A stretch of DNA of 64,000 nucleotides from Paenibacillus sinopodophylli (GCF_005930355.1 NZ_VDBO01000013.1:1-64000), one strand, 5' to 3'. Positions 16,213 through 25,723 are shown, counted from the first letter of the stretch. The notes: generated by a model not told the origin, from the letters alone. Translations and numbers: made by a program.

Positions 16213-17097
16213 TTATAAGAAGCCATGCTGCATCGCATAATTACCCCAGTGCGGCTGTCTGCCGTCAACATCTATGATGTTGAACTCATCGGACAGCTGC
16301 CAGCTTGAGAAAACGCGGCCTGACCTCTCCATGAGGTCATGTTGTGCTGCAAGCGCGGCTACGCCGCGTCCTACGAAGTACGGCGTCTCGGATTGGCTGA
16401 AGTGCTCGGCGTCTTGTATACCGCTGTTCACGGCGTCCATCCAATTGGATTCCTCCACGCCAAAGTGCTCCAGCATCTCTTCTGAGCGGAGAAAGCCTGG
16501 GGTTACGGCTACAGCGGCGACCCCATGAGGCTTTAGGTCAGCCGCCATAGCAGTTGCTAGATGGATAGGCGAAATTTTGGCCAAGCTATAGAATAGACTA
16601 CCGCGGTAACGGTAATCGATTCCATCCGTGACTTCAATGATTAAACCGCTATTTCTTCTCACCAGAAGCGGTGCGCCATAATGGCTAGTAATGAGATGTG
16701 CTTTCACTGCACGCTCCTGCATTAGCAGCCCATTGCTGAGCGAATGCTCCCAGAACGGCTTCTTCCATTCCGTTAATTTCTCGCCTCCCCAAATATTGTT
16801 GACTAGAATATCGAGTTGTCCATTCTGTTCCTGATCTATCCGCTCGAATAGAGCCTTCACATCAGCTTCTACCGTATGATCTGTTTGAACGTGAATGCCT
16901 TTCCCGCCTCGAGCCGTTACAAGCTCTGCTGTCTCCTCGATCGTCTCTGCACGGTTCAAGTCAGATGCCTGTCCACGGATGCTTCTACCCGTACAATAAA
17001 CTGTAGCTCCCGCTTCACCGAGACTTGCTGCAATCCCACGGCCCGCCCCGCGCGTAGAACCGGCAACGACTGCTACTTTTCCTTGCAATGGCTTCAT
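16213..17097 (-). CDS. SDR-family oxidoreductase
   Basis: The 294-residue SDR has the Rossmann motif AGSTRGAGRGIAASLGEAG, cofactor-contact TGRS, and DILVNNIWGG in the NNAG position. The expected Tyr-x-x-x-Lys is represented by YSLAK (FYSLAKISPIHLATAMA). It resembles the family annotated as dehydrogenase/reductase SDR member 1-like. ATG 17097 is chosen because AGGAGAG is about eight bases upstream; the first ATG at 17103 is too close. It is divergent from a WYL regulator, which may control it, and converges on the other SDR gene. Confidence 0.88.
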   Translation of the reverse strand: MKPLQGKVAVVAGSTRGAGRGIAASLGEAGATVYCTGRSIRGQASDLNRAETIEETAELVTARGGKGIHVQTDHTVEADVKALFERIDQEQNGQLDILVNNIWGGEKLTEWKKPFWEHSLSNGLLMQERAVKAHLITSHYGAPLLVRRNSGLIIEVTDGIDYRYRGSLFYSLAKISPIHLATAMAADLKPHGVAAVAVTPGFLRSEEMLEHFGVEESNWMDAVNSGIQDAEHFSQSETPYFVGRGVAALAAQHDLMERSGRVFSSWQLSDEFNIIDVDGRQPHWGNYAMQHGFL

Positions 17098-17152
17098 GCC
17101 CATCTCTCCTGTCTGTTGTCATTTGTTTACTCTTAACCAGTTTAGCAAACGA

Positions 17153-17175
17153 TATACGACAACTACTGTCATATA
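17153..17175. promoter_or_regulatory. Operator candidate between divergent SDR and WYL regulator genes
   Basis: TATACGACA (17153-17161) and TGTCATATA (17167-17175) form an inverted repeat with one mismatch and a 5-nt centre, 55-60 nt from both starts. The TACAAT at 17183-17188 may be the regulator's -10 box. Confidence 0.5.
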
Positions 17176-17232
17176 TTCATGCTACAATTAAAATAATTAA
17201 GCATAGAAACAAGTAGCGAGGGAGTGAACGCA

Positions 17233-18192
17233 ATGCGAGCAGGAAGACTGATAGCGATCGTACTGCTTATGCAAAATAACGGAAAAATGACCTCCAAGGC
17301 ACTAGCTGAGAAGCTGGAGGTGTCAGAGCGAACCATTATCCGCGATATGGAATCATTAAGCGAGGCAGGAGTACCGGTCTATGCGGAGCGGGGTTTGCAT
17401 GGCGGATGGATGCTTGCGGAGGGCTATCGGACCGAGCTTACTGGCATGCATATAGATGAGCTCATCTCTGTCATTATCACCAGCTCATCCGCGCTGCTTG
17501 GTGATCTCGGCCAGTCCCAGCAATACGAGGCAGCGGTTCAGAAGCTGCTGGCAGCTGCTCCTGATGCTGTTAGCAGAGGGGTGGCTTTAGTCAGACAGAA
17601 GATCCATATCGATGGAGCGGGCTGGCATCAGATGGAGGTGCTGCAGCCTTTTCTGCCGCTTGTACAGGAAGCTGTATGGGAGGAGCGGCTGCTTCGTATC
17701 CGATATCGAAGGGAGGATGGGATCACAGAACGTATAATCCGTCCACTTGGACTAGTTGCGAAACAGAATATCTGGTATGTCATTGGTGAGGCAGATGGTG
17801 AGCGCAAAACGTACCGCATCTCTAAGCTGCTTGGAGCGGAACTGCAGGAGGAGCGCTTCGAGCGCCCAGAGGGTTTTGATTTGGCTGTCTACTGGGAGCA
17901 GTCGACCTTGGAGTTCAAGAGCGGATTACCTAAGTATCCTGCGGTCCTTGAACTAAAGGATGCGTCTGTTCTTACGCGATTTACCAAGGAACGTTATGTT
18001 ACGATCATCGAAACCCTAGCCTCCAGCGAGCGCGCGGGATGGCTGATTGCTCATGTGGAATTCCAATCTGAGCAATCAGCCTGTGAAATCGTTCTAAGCT
18101 ACGGGTCACATATTCAAGTGACCGAGCCTGCCGAGCTTAGGGAGAGAGCAACAGCGGAACTGAAGGCAGCGATTGCTCTCTATCTCATGTAG
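17233..18192 (+). CDS. YafY-type HTH/WYL-domain transcriptional regulator
   Basis: The 319-residue protein has an N-terminal HTH_11 domain (MTSKALAEKLEVSERTIIRDMESL) followed by a linker and a WYL domain (LLRIRYRREDG, VAKQNIWYVIGEADGERKTYRISKL). The C-terminal extension matches the usual length of this family. WYL domains bind ligands such as nucleic acids or small molecules; the target is not known here. ATG 17233 follows GGGAG. It is divergently arranged with the SDR at 16213 and shares the 17153-17175 dyad, so it most likely regulates that gene and itself. Confidence 0.9.
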   Translation: MRAGRLIAIVLLMQNNGKMTSKALAEKLEVSERTIIRDMESLSEAGVPVYAERGLHGGWMLAEGYRTELTGMHIDELISVIITSSSALLGDLGQSQQYEAAVQKLLAAAPDAVSRGVALVRQKIHIDGAGWHQMEVLQPFLPLVQEAVWEERLLRIRYRREDGITERIIRPLGLVAKQNIWYVIGEADGERKTYRISKLLGAELQEERFERPEGFDLAVYWEQSTLEFKSGLPKYPAVLELKDASVLTRFTKERYVTIIETLASSERAGWLIAHVEFQSEQSACEIVLSYGSHIQVTEPAELRERATAELKAAIALYLM

Positions 18193-18309
18193 CTACGGTT
18201 GCCCGTTTCGCTACTGTCTATCTGATTTGACTGTTGGCTCGGACTTTCGATACAATTTAGGGGATACTAAGTACAGCCTAAAGGCAGGATTGAAGGGAGA
18301 ATATAAATT

Positions 18310-19542
18310 ATGAGTGGTTATGAACATCATTTAGATACTTACGCACAATTAATTGTAAAAATAGGTGTTAATGTACAGCCAGGGCAAGAGGTATTCGTAA
18401 CAGGAGCTGTGGATCAAGCTGTTCTAGTCAGACTTGTAGCCGGCAAAGCCTACGCGGCAGGCGCTAGCAACGTGCATGTGGATTGGACGGACGATTCCTT
18501 ATCACGGCTCAAATACGAAAAAGCTGCTGAGGACGTTTTCTCCAGATTTCCGGAGTGGGAGACAGGCAAGCGCAATTCTTTCGTGGAACGCGGCGCTGCC
18601 TTTATTTCGATCGTCTCATCGAGTCCGGATCTACTCAAGGGCATTGATTCGAGCCGTATTTCAAGCTTCCAGAAGGCATCTGGCCAAGGGCTGAAAGAAT
18701 TCCGCAGAGCGATCCAATCGGATAAAGTAAGCTGGACGGTTGTAGCGGCTGCAGGTAAGGAATGGGCATCCAAGGTATTCCCTGAATTAAACGAGGAGGA
18801 AGCGGTTGAGAAGCTGTGGAAAGCCATATTTGAATCTGTAAGGCTGCATGCGGACGATCCAGTAAAGGCATGGGAAGAGCATAATGCGAACCTACATAGC
18901 AAAGGCGAGACACTCAACCAGAATCATTTTCAAAAGTTGCATTACACGGCTCCCGGCACGGATCTGACGATCGAATTGCCTGAGAAGCATATCTGGGTGG
19001 CGGCAGGCAGTACGAACGTCAACAACATCCCGTTCATGGCGAATATGCCGACTGAAGAAGTATTCACAGTGCCACTCAAGACTGGGGCGAACGGTTACGT
19101 ATCCAGCACGAAGCCCCTAAGCTACGGCGGAAACATCATTGACCGTTTCAAGCTTACATTCGAGGAAGGGCGCATCGTCAAGGTAGAAGCCGAGGAAGGC
19201 CAAGACATTTTGCAGAAGCTGGTCGACATCGACGAAGGCTCGCATTACCTCGGGGAGGTCGCGCTTGTTCCACATGAATCGCCGATTTCGAAATCGAACA
19301 TTCTTTTCTACAATACATTGTTTGACGAGAACGCATCGAATCATCTTGCAATCGGAAGCGGCTATGCATTCAATATCGAGGGCGGCAAAACGATGTCACC
19401 TGAGGAGCTTGAAGCAAGCGGCGTCAATTCAAGCATCACGCATAATGATTTCATGATTGGCTCAGCAGAGATGGATATTGACGGAATTACGAAGGACGGT
19501 AAGGTTGTACCGATTTTCCGTAAAGGAAACTGGGCGATATAA
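18310..19542 (+). CDS. M29-family aminopeptidase (AmpS/PepS-like)
   Basis: The 410-residue metallopeptidase has the N-terminal LDTYAQLIVKIGVNVQPGQEVFV and the C-terminal catalytic block typical of peptidase family M29: MPTEEVFT, VEAEEGQDIL, LGEVALVPHESPISKS, IAIGSGY-like SHL and THNDFMIGSAEMDIDG. Its Glu, His and Asp residues bind two metal ions. It should trim N-terminal residues from peptides in the cytoplasm. It is a single-gene unit with its own terminator at 19561-19603. Confidence 0.94.
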   Translation: MSGYEHHLDTYAQLIVKIGVNVQPGQEVFVTGAVDQAVLVRLVAGKAYAAGASNVHVDWTDDSLSRLKYEKAAEDVFSRFPEWETGKRNSFVERGAAFISIVSSSPDLLKGIDSSRISSFQKASGQGLKEFRRAIQSDKVSWTVVAAAGKEWASKVFPELNEEEAVEKLWKAIFESVRLHADDPVKAWEEHNANLHSKGETLNQNHFQKLHYTAPGTDLTIELPEKHIWVAAGSTNVNNIPFMANMPTEEVFTVPLKTGANGYVSSTKPLSYGGNIIDRFKLTFEEGRIVKVEAEEGQDILQKLVDIDEGSHYLGEVALVPHESPISKSNILFYNTLFDENASNHLAIGSGYAFNIEGGKTMSPEELEASGVNSSITHNDFMIGSAEMDIDGITKDGKVVPIFRKGNWAI

Positions 19543-19560
19543 TAACGCATAGTCCGTGAG

Positions 19561-19603
19561 AAGCTATTCAGAAGAGGCAACGTCCTCCTCTGGGTAGCTT
19601 TTT
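19561..19603 (+). terminator. Terminator after the M29 aminopeptidase
   Basis: AAGCTA (19561-19566) pairs with TAGCTT (19595-19600), with GAGG/CCTC inner pairs, followed by TTT. Confidence 0.65.
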
Positions 19604-19653
19604 GCTGTTTAATGGGATCAACTACCTATATCTGGTCATTACACGCCGTTTTA

Positions 19654-19692
19654 TATGACATTTGTCATACTCGCTAATGACACTTATGACTG
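19654..19692 (+). promoter_or_regulatory. Tandem DesR operator candidate upstream of des
   Basis: Perfect dyad TATGACA-TT-TGTCATA (19654-19669), followed after six bases by a degenerate second copy AATGACA-CT-TATGACT (19676-19691). Two adjacent DesR sites upstream of the -35 are the known arrangement at the B. subtilis des promoter. The match to DesR here is inferred from context. Confidence 0.7.
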
Positions 19693-19719
19693 TAAGCGTA
19701 TGATGTTTTTCTTTACAAT
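19691..19719 (+). promoter_or_regulatory. Activator-dependent promoter of des
   Basis: A poor -35 (TGTAAG, 19691-19696), 17-nt spacer and TACAAT (19714-19719). The weak -35 directly next to the operator pair fits activation by phosphorylated DesR. Confidence 0.55.
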
Positions 19720-19785
19720 AAAGTTAGAATACTGCGATAGACGCCCCGGACACTCCTAAGCGTCATATTGAGGAGGAAGAATACG

Positions 19786-20841
19786 ATGACAGAGCTGAAG
19801 CATGCTCATTTGAAGAAAGAAGTTGCCCCATTTGAAAAAACGGATTTAAAGTCCAGCATTAGACAGCTTATCAACACGTTAGTGCCTTTGGTTCTGCTCT
19901 GGTATGCTGCTTACTATAGTCTTTCGATTTCGTACTGGATTACGGCGCCGCTTGTGCTGCTTACATCAGGTTTTGTCATCCGTACCTTCATCATCTTCCA
20001 TGATTGCTGTCACGGTTCTTTTTTCAAGAGTAAAAAAGCGAATGACATTATTGGGACAATTACGGGTGTGATCACGCTCGTTCCTTATAGACAGTGGAAA
20101 AACTCGCATTCGATCCATCACGCAACAAGTAGTAACCTCGACAAGCGAGGTACTGGCGATCTATGGATTCTTACAGTAGAGGAATACGCGGCTGCGCCGT
20201 TTATGCGCCGCTTTGCTTATCGCATGTATCGTCATCCGCTTGTGATGTTCGGACTTGGTCCAATCGGTGTCTTCCTTATTCAATATCGTTTCAACGTGAA
20301 AGGTGCTAGACGCAAGGAACGCTTGAATACGTATTTGACGAATGCATTAATCGTAGGTGTATATGCACTTCTGATTTGGGCAATTGGCTGGCAGTCCTTC
20401 CTTCTCGTGCAAGGTCCGGTGTTCTTCGTGTCAGGCCTGCTCGGCATTTGGTTGTTCTACGTCCAGCATCAGTTCGAGGATTCCTACTTTGAGCATGAAG
20501 ACGAATGGAGCTACGTAAATGCAGCTGTTGACGGAAGCTCATACTATAAGCTGCCTAAGCTACTGCAATGGATAACGGGCAACATCGGCTTCCACCATGT
20601 CCATCATTTAAGTCCTAAGGTTCCTAACTATAATCTGGAAAAAGCACATAATGCGACGCCTCCGCTTCATAAAGCAACGACCATTACGATAAGTGAAAGC
20701 TTGGAATCGCTGCAGTTCCGCTTATGGGACGAAACGGATAAGAAATTCGTCAGCTTCAAAGGCATTAAACATCGCTTGCGCAAGCTGGAATCAGCATCTG
20801 ATAAGCTAAAGACAAATCAACCAAGCTTGAAGTTCAAATAG
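19786..20841 (+). CDS. des: Membrane acyl-lipid fatty acid desaturase Des
   Basis: The 351-residue membrane desaturase carries three His boxes: HDCCHGS, HSIHHA and HHVHH, which hold the di-iron centre. Hydrophobic helices occur around residues 30-75 and 185-230. It introduces double bonds into membrane phospholipid acyl chains after a temperature drop. ATG 19786 is preceded by AGGAGGAAG; the longer frame from 19768 is less likely. It is followed by its own thermosensor pair, DesK and DesR, as in B. subtilis, and preceded by a DesR-type operator. A hairpin without a clear T-tract (GAAGCC/GGCTTC) follows at about 20866-20892. Confidence 0.95.
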   Translation: MTELKHAHLKKEVAPFEKTDLKSSIRQLINTLVPLVLLWYAAYYSLSISYWITAPLVLLTSGFVIRTFIIFHDCCHGSFFKSKKANDIIGTITGVITLVPYRQWKNSHSIHHATSSNLDKRGTGDLWILTVEEYAAAPFMRRFAYRMYRHPLVMFGLGPIGVFLIQYRFNVKGARRKERLNTYLTNALIVGVYALLIWAIGWQSFLLVQGPVFFVSGLLGIWLFYVQHQFEDSYFEHEDEWSYVNAAVDGSSYYKLPKLLQWITGNIGFHHVHHLSPKVPNYNLEKAHNATPPLHKATTITISESLESLQFRLWDETDKKFVSFKGIKHRLRKLESASDKLKTNQPSLKFK

Positions 20842-20998
20842 CTCATCGCAAATATACGACCATGAAGCCACGCCCTCACAGGCTGGCTTCTCGTATGTTT
20901 AGTGATAAGGAAAATAAATACGTGATGTGCTGTCTATGCTAAAATGGTACTGAGCCGCTCATTGCAACCCTACTCGGGCTTATGAAAAAGGATGAACG

Positions 20999-22120
20999 AT
21001 GATGAACAAATGGTATCAAATCTTTCATAAAAACACAGGATTAAGTCCTTACGTTTGGGTCGTTTTCTGTATTTTGCCTTTTTATTTTATTTTCCGTTCA
21101 TCAACTCCTTATCAAGCTGTTTCAGGCATCATTATGATTATTTTGTTTTTTATATGCTACCGGCTTTCCTTTGTATCCAAAGGCTGGCTCGTGTATTTCT
21201 GGACGAGCGTGCAAATTGTCATATCGATTGCCATGACTTTGTTGTTCAGCTACGTTTATTTTTCGATTTTTTTAGCCTTTTTTATCGGTAATATTCAGAA
21301 TAGGGCTGGATTTTTCACGCTGTATGCGATTCATATCGTCAGCACGTTCATAACTGTCAATTATGGCTTCGCCACACAAAATACGTTGTTTTTCACGCAG
21401 TTTCCGTTTATTCTTATTAGCTTGATTGTCGTTATTCTGCTCCCCTTCAACACGTACAGTAAAAACAAGCAAGGCCTGCTTGAAGGCAAGCTTGAGGATG
21501 CGAACAAGCGAATTTCTGAGCTTGTGAAGCTTGAGGAGAGACAGCGGATCGCACGTGATCTACATGATACGCTTGGTCAGAAGCTTTCTTTGATTGGATT
21601 GAAGAGTGATTTGGCTGGGAAGTTGATGCTCAAAAATCCCGCTCAAGCCCAGGCCGAAATCAACGATGTTCGCCAGACGGCGAGAACAGCTCTTAAGGAA
21701 GTACGGGAAATGGTTACGCAGATGCGAGGCACAAGAATTGAGGACGAAATGTTCCGAATCAAACAGATTCTGAAAGCGGCTGAAATCGAATTTGAATTCG
21801 AAGGGGACATCAAGCTGGGCACAACGGATTTGTTGACCGAGAACGTTCTGAGCATGTGCTTGAAGGAAGCTGTTACGAATGTCGTCAAGCATAGCGAAGC
21901 ATCTACATGCACCGTAACGATTCAGTCTTCGCGTACGGAGCTGCTTCTGATAGTGAAGGATGATGGGGTAGGCATTCCTGAGTCGGCTCGTAATTATGGA
22001 GGGCATGGACTTCAAGGCATGAAGGAGCGCTTGGAGTTTGTGAACGGCAGCTTGGATATTTTGAACGAAGATGGAGCAACACTGGTCATCAAGGTACCTA
22101 ACGTAATTAAACAAATCTAA
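20999..22120 (+). CDS. desK: DesK-like thermosensor histidine kinase
   Basis: The 373-residue kinase has four to five N-terminal hydrophobic segments (residues about 15-155), a linker coiled coil, and the HisKA_3 dimerisation block LEERQRIARDLHDTLGQKLS with the phospho-acceptor His. A C-terminal HATPase follows (KEAVTNVVKHSEAS as N-box, DDGVGIP, GHGLQGMKERLEF). This matches DesK, which senses membrane thickness or fluidity and phosphorylates DesR on cooling. It follows des and overlaps no gene; desR begins 27 bases later. Confidence 0.94.
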   Translation: MMNKWYQIFHKNTGLSPYVWVVFCILPFYFIFRSSTPYQAVSGIIMIILFFICYRLSFVSKGWLVYFWTSVQIVISIAMTLLFSYVYFSIFLAFFIGNIQNRAGFFTLYAIHIVSTFITVNYGFATQNTLFFTQFPFILISLIVVILLPFNTYSKNKQGLLEGKLEDANKRISELVKLEERQRIARDLHDTLGQKLSLIGLKSDLAGKLMLKNPAQAQAEINDVRQTARTALKEVREMVTQMRGTRIEDEMFRIKQILKAAEIEFEFEGDIKLGTTDLLTENVLSMCLKEAVTNVVKHSEASTCTVTIQSSRTELLLIVKDDGVGIPESARNYGGHGLQGMKERLEFVNGSLDILNEDGATLVIKVPNVIKQI

Positions 22121-22147
22121 TTCATTGCGAGAGAGGGGATTGAGGGT

Positions 22148-22747
22148 ATGATAAGAATCGTCATTGCTGAGGATCAACGCATGCTGCTAGGCGCCCTCGC
22201 TTCATTGCTTGATTTGGAAGAGGATATGAAGGTTGTCGGGAAAGCGAGTAATGGGGAGGATGCTGTCAGTTTAGTCCATCAGCATAAACCGGATATTTGC
22301 ATCATGGATATTGAGATGCCGGCGAAGACGGGGCTTGATGCTGCGGAAGAGCTGAAGGGGAAGGACTGCAAGGTAATCATTCTGACCACCTTTGCAAGAT
22401 CTGGCTACTTTGAACGTGCGCTCAAAGCGGGAGTGAGCGGCTACTTGCTGAAGGACAGCCCGAGCGAAGAACTGGCTGATGCGATTCGCAGTGTTATGGC
22501 TGGACGTCGTATCTTCGCATCCGAGCTCGTTGACGAAGCCTATGGCCAAGAGAACCCGTTAACCGAGCGTGAGAAGGAAGTACTCGTTCTCGTAGCGGAT
22601 GGCAAGAATACGAAGGAAATTGCGAGTGAGCTGTTTATTACAACGGGAACGGTACGGAACTATATATCGGTTATTCTTGACAAGCTTGATGTCAGTAACC
22701 GCATTGAGGCGATTACCCGCTTCAAGGAGAAGGGCTGGTTCAAATAA
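22148..22747 (+). CDS. desR: DesR-like response regulator
   Basis: The 199-residue NarL/FixJ-type regulator has a receiver domain with the acidic pair ED near residues 8-9, phospho-acceptor Asp in CIMDIEMP, and the conserved Lys in YLLKDSP. A LuxR-type HTH follows (LTEREKEVLVLVADGKNTKEIASELFITTGTVRNYIS). Partner of DesK and presumed activator of des through the dyads at 19654-19692. The order des-desK-desR is the same as in B. subtilis. Confidence 0.95.
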   Translation: MIRIVIAEDQRMLLGALASLLDLEEDMKVVGKASNGEDAVSLVHQHKPDICIMDIEMPAKTGLDAAEELKGKDCKVIILTTFARSGYFERALKAGVSGYLLKDSPSEELADAIRSVMAGRRIFASELVDEAYGQENPLTEREKEVLVLVADGKNTKEIASELFITTGTVRNYISVILDKLDVSNRIEAITRFKEKGWFK

Positions 22748-22890
22748 TTGGGAGCCTTATCGGCTGATCCATTGCGCTATTGAGAGGAGCTATCCAAACT
22801 CAACGGCGCTATTTTTGTTTGTACATATGTATAAGAGTGAAAGGTATGGGTAATGGAGAGAGTAAGTTTACAAAGAAGGGAGTTAACGGG

Positions 22891-24333
22891 ATGAGCGATA
22901 CGAATTTGACACTACATACGGATAAATATCAAATTAATATGATGTACGCGCATTGGCTGCAGGGCAGCATGAATGATAAAGCGGTATTCGAGGCATATTT
23001 CCGCAAGCTGCCCTTCGGCAATGGGTTCGCTGTATTTGCTGGGCTGGAGAGGATCGTATCTTATGTCCGAGCACTGAAATTCGGAGAAGAAGAAATTGCC
23101 TATCTGCGTACTCAAGAGGAAAATTACAAGGAAGCATTTCTTGAAGAACTGAGGCAATTCCGCTTCACGGGCAACCTCTTTGCAGTTGAAGAAGGAACGC
23201 TGGTCTTTGCGAATGAGCCGCTGCTCTGTGTTGAGGCACGCGTATTCGAAGCTCAATTAGTAGAAACGGCAATCCTAAATATGATGAACTATCAGACGCT
23301 AATTGCGACCAAGGCTGCACGTATTAAGCAAGTTGCGGGCGATGATATCCTGCTGGAGTTCGGCACAAGGCGTGCGCAAGAAGTAGATGCTGCTATTTGG
23401 GGGGCGAGAGCTTCCTATATTGCGGGTTTTCATGCGACATCCAATATGCGTGCAGGAATGCTGTTCGGCATACCGGCCAAAGGCACGCATGCCCATTCTT
23501 GGGTGCAGGGACATGACTCGGAGGAAGAGGCTTTCCGTGCTTATGCAGAATCACTGCCGGATCAAGTGACCTTGCTCGTAGATACCTATAATACGCTGAG
23601 AAGCGGCGTTCCAAATGCCATAAAGATAGCCCGTGAGTTAGAGAAGCAAGGCAAGCGAATGAATGGAATACGACTCGATAGCGGCGATCTGGCGTATCTG
23701 TCGCAGATTGCAAGGAAAATGCTGGATGAAGCAGGCTTTCCCGATGTGCAAATCGTAGCCTCTAATGATCTGGATGAGAGCATTATATCCAATCTGAAGT
23801 CGCAAGGAGCAAGAATTGACGTGTGGGGCGTTGGTACTCAGCTCATAACGGCAGCAGACCAGCCTTCGCTGGGCGGTGTATACAAGCTGGTAGCACGCGA
23901 GAAAAACGGAAGCTATGAGCCTGTTATCAAAATATCGGCCAACCCGGAGAAGGTATCTACGCCGGGTTTCAAGTCGCTCTACCGTATCGTTAATAAGGAT
24001 ACAGGAAAAGCAGAAGCCGATTATATCACATTGAAGGATGAACAGCAGATCGGCAGGGGTAATCGAATTAAACTATTTGACCCCGTTCATCCTTATATTC
24101 ATAAATATATTGAGCGTTACGAGGCAATACCTCTCTTGAAGCCGATATTCAGCGGCGGTGATCTCGTATATGAGCTGCCAAGTTTGGAGCGAATCAGGCG
24201 CTATCACCTGGAGCAATTCGAGCTGTTCTGGCCTCAATATTTGCGTAAGCTGAATGCGGAGGCTTATCGGGTTAATTTGAGCGAGGCAGTATGGGAATTG
24301 AAGAGGGATCTTATTCAGCAGCATCAGCTGTAA
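22891..24333 (+). CDS. pncB: Nicotinate phosphoribosyltransferase PncB
   Basis: The 480-residue enzyme converts nicotinic acid and PRPP to nicotinate mononucleotide in the Preiss-Handler route to NAD. Family marks are LHTDKYQINMMYAHW at the start, the histidine-bearing FHATSNM, FGTRRAQ, RLDSGDLAYLS and GVGTQLITA. ATG 22891 has GGGAG at good spacing; the longer frame from 22780 is not supported. It gives the cell a second NAD salvage branch besides nadV at 5852. It stands alone, with a possible weak terminator at about 24373-24422. Confidence 0.95.
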   Translation: MSDTNLTLHTDKYQINMMYAHWLQGSMNDKAVFEAYFRKLPFGNGFAVFAGLERIVSYVRALKFGEEEIAYLRTQEENYKEAFLEELRQFRFTGNLFAVEEGTLVFANEPLLCVEARVFEAQLVETAILNMMNYQTLIATKAARIKQVAGDDILLEFGTRRAQEVDAAIWGARASYIAGFHATSNMRAGMLFGIPAKGTHAHSWVQGHDSEEEAFRAYAESLPDQVTLLVDTYNTLRSGVPNAIKIARELEKQGKRMNGIRLDSGDLAYLSQIARKMLDEAGFPDVQIVASNDLDESIISNLKSQGARIDVWGVGTQLITAADQPSLGGVYKLVAREKNGSYEPVIKISANPEKVSTPGFKSLYRIVNKDTGKAEADYITLKDEQQIGRGNRIKLFDPVHPYIHKYIERYEAIPLLKPIFSGGDLVYELPSLERIRRYHLEQFELFWPQYLRKLNAEAYRVNLSEAVWELKRDLIQQHQL

Positions 24334-24455
24334 GAGCTTAGGTGTGAAGGAAATATTGTATAAGTGAGAGCGAAGGGGCTATCCGTGGTCATCGATGATG
24401 ATTTGCGGGTAGTTTCTTTGTTGTGAATACGTTTATATTGTTCTGAGAAAAGGAA

Positions 24456-24484
24456 TTAACACATGTAGTGTGGAATGCTTATGA
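24456..24484 (+). promoter_or_regulatory. Candidate promoter of the SLH-domain protein
   Basis: TTAACA (24456-24461), 17-nt spacer, TTATGA (24479-24484). Only partial matches to consensus. Confidence 0.3.
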
Positions 24485-24517
24485 GTTAACAATTATACAA
24501 CACGTGGAGGTAAGGGA

Positions 24518-25546
24518 ATGAGAAGAAATAAGAAAGTATTATTATTTTGGATGGCTGTCTGTTTAATGGCATTGTCATTTGCGATTCCGGCTGCAGCAGC
24601 AGAAGTATCAGAGGATAAGTATACGCATTCGGTATCCAAAAGCTTAGGTGAAGTGGATGAGGTCATCACATTTGAAGATTTAGGTGAGCTCTATGAGGAC
24701 ATGGATGTGACCTCTACTCTTGTACCAGATAAAGCCATACTTACATTTACGGCGAAAGCAAAGACTAGCGCAGTCGTATTAGGCTATAGCTTAGAGAATG
24801 GGATACTTGTATCTGAGTCTCTTCCTTGGACAATAAAAGGAAAAAAACAGCTAGTGAATAGTTTTGCTCCTAATACAACGGGAACGGTAACGTTTGAATA
24901 TGGCCTGCCTTATTATGAGTTGTACATAGCGGATGAGGAAACAGGCAATCAAACCAGTTATTTTTTCAAAATCGACAAGGGCAATGTATCGGGTGACCAG
25001 CCAGATGCATGGGCGAAAACGGAGGTAGAAGCAGCTATAGCGGGCGGTCTCGTTCCGGAGGGTCTGCAAAGCTACTATAAGCAACAGATTACACGCGCGG
25101 ACTTCGCGAAGCTTATCGTCAATTTGCTCGAGGTGACAACAGGCAAAACCATTGATGCGATTCTCGAAGAGAACGAAGTTAGCTTGAGCGATAACCCTTT
25201 CGCAGATACGACCATCAAGCAAGTCATCGCGGCTAATCTTATGGGAATTGTTAATGGTAAAGGTAATGGGATATTCGATCCGTACGGCAGTATCACAAGG
25301 CAGGAAGCGGCTGTCATGTTAACGAATACGGTTGATGTGTTCGGCTTTGACATTACAGGCGATCCGTCTACTTTCGCGGACAGCAAGGCAATCGCCAGCT
25401 GGGCTAAGCCAAGTGTGGATTTTGTATTCACTTATGGCGTTATGAATGGCACGGGCAATAACAATTTCAGTCCAAAAGGCACATACACGCGCCAGCAAGC
25501 ATTCACAACAATTTTGCGTTTGAGTGATTTGATGAGTGAGGAATAG
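24518..25546 (+). CDS. Secreted SLH-domain surface protein
   Basis: The 342-residue protein has a signal peptide (RRNKK, then VLLFWMAVCLMALSFAIPAAAA, cleavage after an Ala near 28). The beta-rich middle region (residues ~30-165) has no family I recognise. The C-terminal half contains three SLH-like repeats: AWAKTEVEAAIAGGLVPEG, NPFADTTIKQVIAANLMGIVNGKGNGIFDP, and FADSKAIASWAKPSVDFVFTYGVMNGTGNNNFSP. SLH domains anchor proteins to pyruvylated cell-wall polymers. GGAGG precedes the ATG. A strong terminator follows. Confidence 0.9.
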   Translation: MRRNKKVLLFWMAVCLMALSFAIPAAAAEVSEDKYTHSVSKSLGEVDEVITFEDLGELYEDMDVTSTLVPDKAILTFTAKAKTSAVVLGYSLENGILVSESLPWTIKGKKQLVNSFAPNTTGTVTFEYGLPYYELYIADEETGNQTSYFFKIDKGNVSGDQPDAWAKTEVEAAIAGGLVPEGLQSYYKQQITRADFAKLIVNLLEVTTGKTIDAILEENEVSLSDNPFADTTIKQVIAANLMGIVNGKGNGIFDPYGSITRQEAAVMLTNTVDVFGFDITGDPSTFADSKAIASWAKPSVDFVFTYGVMNGTGNNNFSPKGTYTRQQAFTTILRLSDLMSEE

Positions 25547-25563
25547 AGAAGGTTAAGGATATG

Positions 25564-25607
25564 AAAAAGACGCTTCCGCGGTCTGATGAGACTGCGAGCG
25601 TCTTTTT
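25564..25607. terminator. Terminator after the SLH protein
   Basis: AAAAAGACGCT / AGCGTCTTTTT stem with inner GC pairs. Oligo-A on one side and oligo-T on the other allow function on both strands. Confidence 0.85.
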
Positions 25608-25615
25608 CTTTGTGC

Positions 25616-25716
25616 AAATATAAGCATTTATAAGATTGTTAGCTTATAAAGGGCTTATATTTCTCGGACTGAAACGCGCTGCGCTGTCAAAGAATAGCGA
25701 CAGCCGTTTCACCTTG
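25616..25716 (+). repeat. Dispersed ~100-bp two-module repeat, copy 1
   Basis: Module A is a long hairpin: AAATATAAGCATTTATAAG against CTTATAAAGGGCTTATATTT. Module B follows: CTCGGACTGAAACGCGCTGCG, then GCGACAGCCGTTTCACCTTG, an imperfect GC-rich dyad (GAAACG ... CGTTTC). The same two modules recur at 44863, 52223, 59239 (inverted) and 59727-59922. Confidence 0.85.
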
Positions 25717-25723
25717 GTTGTAG

